Notes under the pieces: model-generated
Database searches by the model: none
What the model was told of the DNA's origin: nothing
What the model saw: only the letters and a program-made list of their open reading frames with translations
Program-made: the position numbers and the translations under genes
From: Devosia sp.
GTDB taxonomy: Bacteria > Pseudomonadota > Alphaproteobacteria > Rhizobiales > Devosiaceae
Assembly (NCBI GenBank): GCA_016793415.1
Contig: JAEUMC010000617.1
Location: 1-10,899 of the forward strand
DNA length: 10,899 bases
Reading direction: 5' to 3'
Shown: piece by piece, positions 1-5,434 of the stretch
How the letters are laid out: each line of letters begins with the position of its first letter
Position numbering within the stretch: position 1 is the first letter of the stretch

Positions 1-43
1 GGATCCGGGCCTTTTCATTTTGGGGAAGCTGTCGCTGCCCGGG

Positions 44-1027
44 CTAAGCGGCTGCCCGATATCTGGCGAGTGATGCGCGCCCTGCCCTCCAGGCAACAGC
101 CAGGCCGAGGCTGATCGTGAAGCCCAGGATGATCATCAGCCACGAGTAGCGGCCGAGCCCGAGACTGCCGGCGAGGAGCTTGAGCACCAGCAGGTGGATG
201 AGGTAGGCGCCGAACGTCGCCTGGCCCAGAGTCGACCAGATCGGGCTGTGCAGCTCGATGCGTATGAACAGGATAGCGACGGCGAGGCCGTAACCCAGGG
301 TCGAGAGCGAGTAATCGTGGCCGAGAGCGTAACGGCCGACGACGAAGTAGCCCTCGGCGACGTGCAGGGCGGCAAAGGCGACGACCGCTACGATGATCGC
401 CGGGATCGGCAGGCAAGCCAGCCCATGGCGGTGGCGGCGCAGCAAGACTCCGGCGACGAGGAAGATTGGGGCAAAGAGCAGTCCGTTGCGATCCATCCAG
501 AACGGGTTGCCGTGACCGAAAAGCGGCTTCGAGTAGGCGCCGATGAGGGTGCCGATGAGATAGAGCGCCAAGGTGATGGCGATGGTCCAGCGCAGGCCGG
601 TGAACTTCACCAGTGTCGCGACGACGGCGCTGCCCAGGACCAGCGCCGGTAGGAACCACAGATGGAAGGCGGGCCCGCCCGACCAGAGCAGCAGCAGCAG
701 GCCACCCGGCGTCGGCTCGAACCCCGGCCGTCCGCCCTCGAGCAAGCGCAGCCCGATGGTGAGCGCGAGGATCACCGCAAAGGCCGGCATGACCCGGAGC
801 GCGACCTTGCCGGCGAGGCGCAGCGGCGCGACGAGGTCGGCGTCCTTCCAGAAATAGGCCGACATCAGGAAGAACACCGGCACGGCGAAACGGCTGAGCT
901 CATCGACGACGAAGCCGAGCGGCTTGTTGTCGGCAAAGCCGCCGCCCGCGACGTGCAGCGTCACGATGCCGAACAGACTGAGGACGCGCAGGGCGTCGAG
1001 CGAGGCGTTGCGGGAGGGTTGGGTCAT
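44..1027 (-). CDS. Acyltransferase-3 family integral membrane protein
   Basis: This 327-residue protein is probably an inner-membrane O-acyltransferase that moves an acyl group, often acetyl, onto a sugar or polysaccharide. The N-terminus reads RNASLDALRVLSLFGIVTLH and carries Arg14 and His25, which fits the R/K-X10-H motif of the acyltransferase-3 family. The rest is about ten hydrophobic segments separated by short basic loops, as usual for this fold, and the length is normal for a stand-alone member. I chose the ATG at 1027. A TTG at 1066 would add 13 residues lacking family character. No clear ribosome binding site is visible. It lies 269 bp downstream of the ABC exporter gene, across a structured gap, so it is probably a separate transcription unit. 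The substrate cannot be read from sequence. The family call is firm; the acceptor is unknown. Confidence 0.9.
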   Translation of the reverse strand: MTQPSRNASLDALRVLSLFGIVTLHVAGGGFADNKPLGFVVDELSRFAVPVFFLMSAYFWKDADLVAPLRLAGKVALRVMPAFAVILALTIGLRLLEGGRPGFEPTPGGLLLLLWSGGPAFHLWFLPALVLGSAVVATLVKFTGLRWTIAITLALYLIGTLIGAYSKPLFGHGNPFWMDRNGLLFAPIFLVAGVLLRRHRHGLACLPIPAIIVAVVAFAALHVAEGYFVVGRYALGHDYSLSTLGYGLAVAILFIRIELHSPIWSTLGQATFGAYLIHLLVLKLLAGSLGLGRYSWLMIILGFTISLGLAVAWRAGRASLARYRAAA

Positions 1028-1106
1028 TGGCCGGCGCTGTTTGGTCGGACGCAACGGATTGGTCAAGGGGTGGGTTGCATTTGCGCCAGAGCGTGGGGCC
1101 TACGCC

Positions 1107-1184
1107 CTCCAGCTACGCGACGGTTCCGGCTTCGCCCGAACCTGCCTCGCTACCTCCCCACAAGGGGGAAGGAGAGTGCTGGAG
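1107..1184. repeat. Intergenic element able to fold as a three-way junction
   Basis: CTCCAGC at 1107-1113 pairs with GCTGGAG at 1178-1184. Between them lie two further hairpins: 1122-1142 (GGTTC, one C/C mismatch, GGC, TTC loop, then the complementary arm) and 1153-1172 (CCTCCCC, ACAA loop, GGGGGAAGG, imperfect). All three pairings can form together. The pattern resembles the GC-rich palindromic repeats scattered in rhizobial-type genomes, which is recollection and not a match I could run. It sits in the 269-bp gap between the ABC exporter and the acyltransferase genes. The base pairing is visible; any function is inference. Confidence 0.45.
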
Positions 1185-1206
1185 CCGTGATGTGGAGGTT
1201 GTCGCC

Positions 1207-1229
1207 TCCCTCCCCCACATGGGGAGGGA
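1207..1229. repeat. Perfect GC-rich hairpin
   Basis: TCCCTCCCC at 1207-1215 pairs perfectly with GGGGAGGGA at 1221-1229 around a 5-nt CACAT loop. Its core resembles the hairpin at 1153-1172, giving two diverged copies of a CCTCCCC-ACA-GGGG unit 56 bp apart. On the minus strand it lies between the ABC exporter stop and the acyltransferase start. There is no T-tract after it in either direction, so it is not a classical intrinsic terminator, though it could still slow polymerase or protect the 3' end of the exporter mRNA. Confidence 0.5.
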
Positions 1230-1250
1230 TCAAGGGTGGGTGGCCGCAGC

Positions 1251-1277
1251 CTCGATCATGACTCGATCATGATCGAG
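1251..1277. promoter_or_regulatory. Tandem 11-bp repeat ending in a perfect 16-bp palindrome
   Basis: The 11-mer CTCGATCATGA occurs twice head to tail, at 1251-1261 and 1262-1272. The second copy continues into the perfect palindrome CTCGATCATGATCGAG at 1262-1277. The site is 19 bp beyond the ABC exporter stop codon and about 225 bp upstream of the acyltransferase start. It could be an operator for a dimeric regulator acting on the acyltransferase gene, or a short hairpin at the 3' end of the exporter transcript. No T-tract follows. The symmetry is seen directly; the role is inferred. Confidence 0.4.
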
Positions 1278-1296
1278 AGTACGACCGAACTGAGCA

Positions 1297-3195
1297 CTAC
1301 TCCGCCGCCGGCAGACCGCGCTTGACGAAGCCTTCGGGGTCGTTGGCGACGCGCTGCATGCGCTCCTCGGCTTCCGACGCCTCGCGCTGGCGGTTCCACA
1401 TCTGGGCGTAGAGCCCCTGCTTGACCAGCAGGCGATGATGGGTGCCGCGTTCGGCGATCTGGCCGTCACGCAAGACGATGATCTCGTCGGCGTTGACGAC
1501 GGTGGAGAGCCGGTGGGCGATGACCAGGGTGGTGCGGTTGGCCGAGACCATGTCGAGGGCAGACTTGATGTCTTCCTCGGTCTTTGAATCGAGCGCCGAG
1601 GTCGCCTCGTCAAGAATGAGGATCGGCGGGCCCTTCAGGATGGTGCGGGCGATAGCGACGCGCTGTTTCTCGCCACCCGAGAGCTTCAGGCCGCGTTCGC
1701 CCACCGGCGTGTCATAGCCCTTGGGCAGGCTCTCGATGAACGCGCCGATTTGCGCCAGCTCGGCAGCCTTCTTCACCTCGTCGTCGGTCGCATCGGGGCG
1801 GCCATAGCGGATGTTGTAGGCGATGGTGTCGTTGAACAGCACCGTATCCTGCGGCACCATGCCGATGGCGGCACGCAGGCTCTCCTGCGTCACGTCGCGC
1901 AGATCCTGCCCGTCGATGGTGATCCGACCCTCGATGACGTCGTAGAACCGATAGAGCAGCCGCGAGATGGTCGACTTGCCGGCACCGGACGGGCCCACCA
2001 CCGCAATGCTCTTGCCGGCGGGAACCTCGAAGCTGATGCCCTTCAGGATCGGGCGATCGGCGTCATAGTGGAACTTCACGTCCTCGAACTTCACCACCGG
2101 ACCGGTGACGGCAAGCGGCCTGGCGCCGGGCTTGTCCTGGATTTCCGGCGCACGATCGAGCAGCTTGAACATCTCTTCGATGTCGGTGAGGCCCTGGCGG
2201 ATTTCGCGGTAAACGAAGCCGATGAAGTTGAGCGGGCGGTAGATCTGCATCAGGAAGGTGTTGAGCAGAACGAAATCGCCCAGCGTCAGCGTCCGGTTCA
2301 TGACGCCCAGCACTGCCATGATCAGGATGATCACCGTGCCGGTGTAAAAGATCAGAGCCTGGCCGAAGTTCAGGAAGCCGAGCGAGGTCCAGATCCGGAT
2401 GGCGGAGCGCTCGTACTTTTCCATCGAGGCATCGAAGCGTTGCGCTTCCATCTTCTCGTTGGCGAAATACTTCACCGTCTCGAAGTTCAGCAGGCTGTCG
2501 ATGGCCTTGCCGTTGGCGTCGGTATCGCTGTCGTTCATGTCGCGGCGAATGGCGATGCGCCAGTTCGAAGCCTTGATGGTGAACCACAGGTAGAGCCAGA
2601 CGGTGACGACCAGCACCGAGAGGTAGCTGACGCCAAACATGACGATGAAGATGACGCCGGTGATGACGAACTCGACCAGCGTGGGCGCGGTGTTGAGCAT
2701 CGTGAAGCGCACGATGGTCTCGATGCCCTTGGTGCCGCGCTCGATGACCCGGCTCAAACCGCCGGTGCGGCGGGCGAGGTGGAAGCGCAGCGACAGCTTG
2801 TGCAGGTGTTCGAAGGTCTGCAGCGCCAGCTTGCGGACGGCGTGCTGGCCGACCGAGGCAAACAGCACATCGCGCAACTGCTGGAAGCCGGCGTCGATGA
2901 TGTTGCCGACGCCGAAGGCGACAACCAGCACGATGGGAATGGCAATGCCCATGACCAGCGCCGTATCGGGCGTGGTGCCGTCGAGACTGTCGATGATCCA
3001 CTTGTAGACAAAGGGGATCAGCGTGGTGGCGACCTTCGACACCAGCAGAGCGCCGATGGCGAGGATGACGCGCCACTTCAGGTCGGGGCGCCCCTCTGGC
3101 CACATATAGCCCCAGAGGTTTCGTACAGTGGCAAGCAGGCCACCCTCCTCCGCGCTGACGGTGGGGCGCTTGGTTGCCTCATCGGCGGAGGACAT
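1297..3195 (-). CDS. Atm1-type ABC exporter, fused permease and ATPase
   Basis: A 632-residue half-transporter expected to act as an inner-membrane homodimer. The membrane domain spans roughly residues 40-340 and the ATPase domain 365-600. Visible motifs are Walker A GPSGAGKST (401-409), Q-loop Gln449, signature LSGGE (505-509), Walker B ILILDE (525-530) and H-loop His561. The stretch ETVKYFANE (239-247) and NFGQ (276-279) mark the Atm1/ABCB7/HMT1 group. Tyr202, Arg213, Arg217, Asn276, Gln279 and Arg330 fall where I recall the glutathione-binding residues of Novosphingobium Atm1, with a constant offset of seven. Likely cargo is oxidised glutathione or glutathione-metal or persulfide conjugates. 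The ATG at 3195 overlaps the ArsR stop by one base (TGATG), so translation is coupled. A longer reading frame reaches 3411, but its extra 72 residues are an Arg-rich shadow of the ArsR gene. Confidence 0.95.
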   Translation of the reverse strand: MSSADEATKRPTVSAEEGGLLATVRNLWGYMWPEGRPDLKWRVILAIGALLVSKVATTLIPFVYKWIIDSLDGTTPDTALVMGIAIPIVLVVAFGVGNIIDAGFQQLRDVLFASVGQHAVRKLALQTFEHLHKLSLRFHLARRTGGLSRVIERGTKGIETIVRFTMLNTAPTLVEFVITGVIFIVMFGVSYLSVLVVTVWLYLWFTIKASNWRIAIRRDMNDSDTDANGKAIDSLLNFETVKYFANEKMEAQRFDASMEKYERSAIRIWTSLGFLNFGQALIFYTGTVIILIMAVLGVMNRTLTLGDFVLLNTFLMQIYRPLNFIGFVYREIRQGLTDIEEMFKLLDRAPEIQDKPGARPLAVTGPVVKFEDVKFHYDADRPILKGISFEVPAGKSIAVVGPSGAGKSTISRLLYRFYDVIEGRITIDGQDLRDVTQESLRAAIGMVPQDTVLFNDTIAYNIRYGRPDATDDEVKKAAELAQIGAFIESLPKGYDTPVGERGLKLSGGEKQRVAIARTILKGPPILILDEATSALDSKTEEDIKSALDMVSANRTTLVIAHRLSTVVNADEIIVLRDGQIAERGTHHRLLVKQGLYAQMWNRQREASEAEERMQRVANDPEGFVKRGLPAAE

Positions 3196-3515
3196 CAGGC
3201 GAGCTCTTTGACCGGGTGATCGGTGAGGCCGGTGAACAAGCCGGTGCAGGCGACGCCGAAATCGGCGAGGCGATCGGCGCGCAGCGAGTAACAGTTGCGC
3301 GTGCCCTTGGGGTGACGCTCGACCAGACCGGCGTCGAGCAGCACCTTGATGTGCTGGCTGACGGTGGACTGGGCCAGCGACAGGTTCTGCGTGACATCGG
3401 TGCAGCAACAATCGCCCGCCCGCTGGGCGGCGAGGATGCGCAGGATGTTGAGCCGGACGGGATGTCCGAGGGCCCGCATCACATTGGCGATGTCGTCGTC
3501 ATGCATCGGGTTCAT
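3195..3515 (-). CDS. ArsR-family metal- or thiol-responsive repressor
   Basis: A 106-residue winged-helix repressor, full length for the family. The core runs from ALGHPVRLNILRIL (15-28), through the recognition region LSLAQSTVSQHIKVLLDAGL (45-64), to the wing around VERHPKGTRNCYSL (65-78). Such proteins usually bind an operator as a dimer and release it when a metal, metalloid or reactive sulfur species binds Cys residues. Cys36-Cys37-Cys38 lie just before the recognition helices, near the CVC site of classical arsenic sensors but not in perfect register. Cys75 and Cys90 are also present. The gene is translationally coupled to the Atm1-type exporter, which suggests it controls that exporter. 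The start at 3515 has no ribosome binding site and lies only about 10 nt below a putative -10 box, so a leaderless mRNA is possible. The ATG at 3506 is an alternative start. The inducer is unknown. Confidence 0.92.
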   Translation of the reverse strand: MNPMHDDDIANVMRALGHPVRLNILRILAAQRAGDCCCTDVTQNLSLAQSTVSQHIKVLLDAGLVERHPKGTRNCYSLRADRLADFGVACTGLFTGLTDHPVKELA

Positions 3516-3532
3516 CGTTATTCAGCGATAAA
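3511..3532. promoter_or_regulatory. Putative ArsR operator overlapping the arsR start
   Basis: An imperfect inverted repeat with ATCG at 3514-3517 and CGAT at 3526-3529, flanked by TT and AA. Seven of eleven base pairs are symmetric. It covers the putative -10 box and the start codon of the ArsR gene, the usual place for an autoregulatory site of this family. A second inverted repeat, CTTGCC-AA-GGCAAG at 3541-3554, covers the putative -35 box and is the main alternative. Assignment rests on symmetry and position only. Confidence 0.4.
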
Positions 3533-3553
3533 AGATCGGCCTTGCCAAGGCAA
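3525..3553 (-). promoter_or_regulatory. Candidate promoter of the arsR-exporter operon
   Basis: On the minus strand TTGCCT (3553-3548) and TATCGC (3530-3525) are separated by exactly 17 bp. The -35 matches the sigma-70 consensus at four of six positions and the -10 at three of six, so it is a weak promoter by sequence. Expected transcription would begin around 3518, giving a leader of only a few bases before the ATG at 3515. The gap is the only non-coding space upstream of the operon, which supports a promoter being somewhere here. Confidence 0.4.
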
Positions 3554-3564
3554 GACGAAACCAC

Positions 3565-3614
3565 CTGCCTGACTGGGCAGTTGAACCGGATAGGCGGGCA
3601 TAACCCTGTCAGGG
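3565..3614 (-). terminator. Weak terminator-like hairpins after the LysM gene
   Basis: Two small hairpins follow the LysM stop on the minus strand. CCCTG-T-CAGGG (3614-3604) lies right after the stop. CTGCC-CAGTCA-GGCAG (3580-3565) follows, and then comes the T-containing stretch GTGGTTTCGTCTT. Both stems are only 5 bp and the T-tract is broken, so termination would be weak. The second is the better candidate for separating the LysM and arsR transcripts. Confidence 0.3.
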
Positions 3615-3620
3615 ATCGCG

Positions 3621-5357
3621 TCAGTCGTCGGTGACGAGGGGCAGGTCGAAGACCTGGCCGGGAAAGATCCGCCAGGGACGGTGAATCAGCTCGCGATTGG
3701 CATGGAAGATGGTGCGGTAGTGGATACCGTGGCCGTAGTAGCGGCGGGCAATGCTCCACAGCGTGTCACCGCGGCGGATGATGGCCTTGCCGACATTGTA
3801 GCGGCCCTCGTCCGGATCGCCGAAGGGCAGCAGCCGCAGGATGGTGACGGGCTGGCCGGAAGGTCGGACCGGCTCATCGGCCGCGACGTTGAATTCGGCG
3901 ATCAGCGCGGGTGCGTTCGGCGTCGGCAGGCTGATCGTCGATGACGCCTCGCCGTTGCCGCCGACCGGAGGCAAGATCGTTGGCTCCAGCGTAGACGGCG
4001 CGAGAATCTCGACCGACGCAGACTCGCCCTCTGGCACCACCGCGGCGAGAGGTGGCAGTGGGTCGGGGGGTGGCGCCGCAAGCTCGGGCTCAGCAGCCGG
4101 ATCAGCCTCGGCAACCTCCGGTTCGATCACCACCGCCGGTTCGCTGACCGACTCGGCCTCCGGGAGGATCGTACTGAGCGGCCTCTCGTTTTCGGCCAGG
4201 GCAGGAGGTGCGGCGATGGGCGTCGGGGTCCTGGCGACAGGAGGGGCAGGCTCGGGCGCAGGCGCGACACCGCTACCGAGGTCCGGCGTCGTTTCCGGGC
4301 GTTCGTCTGGCGGGGTCCCGCCATCGGGCAGCTGGATCTCGACAGTGATGGCCGCGACGCCGAGCAATTTGCCGGTACCGGGCTCGATGGCCTCGACGCG
4401 CAGTTCGCGGCGAGGGCTGTCGAGCAGGTTGCTGCCCTCGACCAGCCACCTGCCCTCCTCCACCGGGCTTTCGCCGACCAGTTGGCCGTCGGCATAGAGG
4501 CGCATCAGCGCCCCCGCCGGGCCCGAGCCGGAAACGAAGCTCGCACCTGCATCGAGTTCGATGGCGTCGATCGTCGGGGCGAGAATGACCGGGGCAGCGA
4601 CCGTGGGGGCCGGAGGCTGTGCCGTGGCCGGTTCGGCATTGGCGACCACGAGCGGCGGCTGCGGTGCGCCAACCGAGGGCGAGGCGGTCGGCTCCGACTG
4701 CGGCTCGGGCTCGGTCAGCTCGGCTGTGTCCGTTGCGGATGGCTCGACCGCTTCGGTTGACGGCGCGGACTTTGCGGCAGGAGGCGGAGCAGCGACGGGT
4801 TCGTCCGCCGCAGGCGCTTCGGGAGCAGCCTGAGGCGGCGAAGTGGTGCTCCAGGTCAGGGCACTGTCATCCGGCTTCGTTGCCTCGGGCCCCGACGCAG
4901 CGGCTGGCGGCTCCACGGCAGCAAGCTCCGCCTCCGGCTCCGGGACCGCCGCCATTTCCACGGCAGCGGGCGGCGCGGTCACCGGCGTGGTGGGTACCAC
5001 TTCAACCGAAGCTGGCCGCGGTTCAGCCGCGAGCTTCACCTCCGCAGCGGGAACAGGCGCTGATGTGGGCGGCGCAGCCGGTTCGACGGTCGGCGCCTCC
5101 AGCGGCCCGCCCGAAGCAGCTGGACTCTCGGTCTCGGCCACGACGATCGGCGGCGGCGGCGATGTCTCAGCGGCGGACGGCTTGTCAGCGACCTGCCCGG
5201 GAATGCTGCCCGGCAGGTCGAATTTGCGGTCGGCCATATCGCGCAGGCAGGTCACGACGCCACGCGGATCGGTCGAGCAGGCGTTGACCGCCGGCAGGCC
5301 GATGACGCCGAGGACGACAGCCAGCGTCACCCCGGCGGCGCCGAGGGCGAGCAGCAA
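3621..5357 (-). CDS. Membrane-anchored LysM envelope protein with Pro/Ala/Glu-rich linkers
   Basis: About 578 residues from the TTG at 5357. A hydrophobic segment (residues 2-24) probably anchors or exports the protein. A short segment with Cys27 and Cys37 follows and could form a periplasmic disulfide. Residues 55-255 and 345-480 are low-complexity Pro/Ala/Glu/Val linkers. Between them, about 257-343 looks like an Ig-like beta-sandwich (LRVEAIEPGTGKLLGVAAIT). The C-terminus (521-573), with RRGDTLWSIARRYYG and IFPGQVFDLP, is a clear LysM domain, which binds peptidoglycan N-acetylglucosamine. The likely role is spanning the periplasm from inner membrane to wall; no catalytic domain is visible. 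No ATG or GTG is in frame. CTG at 5384, five bases after GGAGG (5394-5390), would add SRTDDRRT before the membrane segment and may be the true start. An ATG at 5403 is out of frame. Confidence 0.85.
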   Translation of the reverse strand: MLLALGAAGVTLAVVLGVIGLPAVNACSTDPRGVVTCLRDMADRKFDLPGSIPGQVADKPSAAETSPPPPIVVAETESPAASGGPLEAPTVEPAAPPTSAPVPAAEVKLAAEPRPASVEVVPTTPVTAPPAAVEMAAVPEPEAELAAVEPPAAASGPEATKPDDSALTWSTTSPPQAAPEAPAADEPVAAPPPAAKSAPSTEAVEPSATDTAELTEPEPQSEPTASPSVGAPQPPLVVANAEPATAQPPAPTVAAPVILAPTIDAIELDAGASFVSGSGPAGALMRLYADGQLVGESPVEEGRWLVEGSNLLDSPRRELRVEAIEPGTGKLLGVAAITVEIQLPDGGTPPDERPETTPDLGSGVAPAPEPAPPVARTPTPIAAPPALAENERPLSTILPEAESVSEPAVVIEPEVAEADPAAEPELAAPPPDPLPPLAAVVPEGESASVEILAPSTLEPTILPPVGGNGEASSTISLPTPNAPALIAEFNVAADEPVRPSGQPVTILRLLPFGDPDEGRYNVGKAIIRRGDTLWSIARRYYGHGIHYRTIFHANRELIHRPWRIFPGQVFDLPLVTDD

Positions 5358-5403
5358 AGTACGTCGGTCGTCGGTCCGGCTCAGCGAGGCCTCCGGGGAA
5401 CAT

Positions 5404-5418
5404 GGGGCAACCTGCCCC
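5404..5418. other. GC-rich hairpin between cimA and the LysM gene
   Basis: GGGGCA (5404-5409) pairs with TGCCCC (5413-5418) around a 3-nt loop, 17 bp downstream of the cimA stop and about 10 bp before the GGAGG motif of the LysM gene. No T-tract follows on the minus strand, so this is not a standard intrinsic terminator. It may weaken read-through or protect the cimA mRNA end. With a gap of only 50-77 bp, the LysM gene may still be partly co-transcribed with cimA. Confidence 0.35.
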
Positions 5419-5434
5419 CTACCGTTCCGGCGTC

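Noticed and set aside
1..18. ATGAAAAGGCCCGGATCC read on the minus strand as the start of a further gene
   Set aside because: Only six codons are visible before the edge and no ribosome binding site precedes the ATG, so a gene cannot be supported.
1061..1066. TTGACC as a -35 box for the acyltransferase gene
   Set aside because: No acceptable -10 box lies 16-18 bp downstream on the minus strand, so the match is not enough to call a promoter.
1230..1613. A 127-codon frame running through the end of the exporter gene into the gap
   Set aside because: It is Arg/Ser/Pro-rich shadow sequence in a different frame from the exporter and has no domain.
2063..3103. A 346-codon His/Arg-rich frame on the minus strand within the ABC exporter
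   Set aside because: An alternate-frame shadow; the composition is unlike any real protein and the other frame has all ABC motifs.
1750..3219. A 489-codon open frame on the plus strand opposite the ABC exporter
   Set aside because: It is rich in Asp, Glu, His, Arg and Gln with no recognisable domain, and is the complement of a strongly conserved exporter gene. High GC content keeps this antisense frame open.
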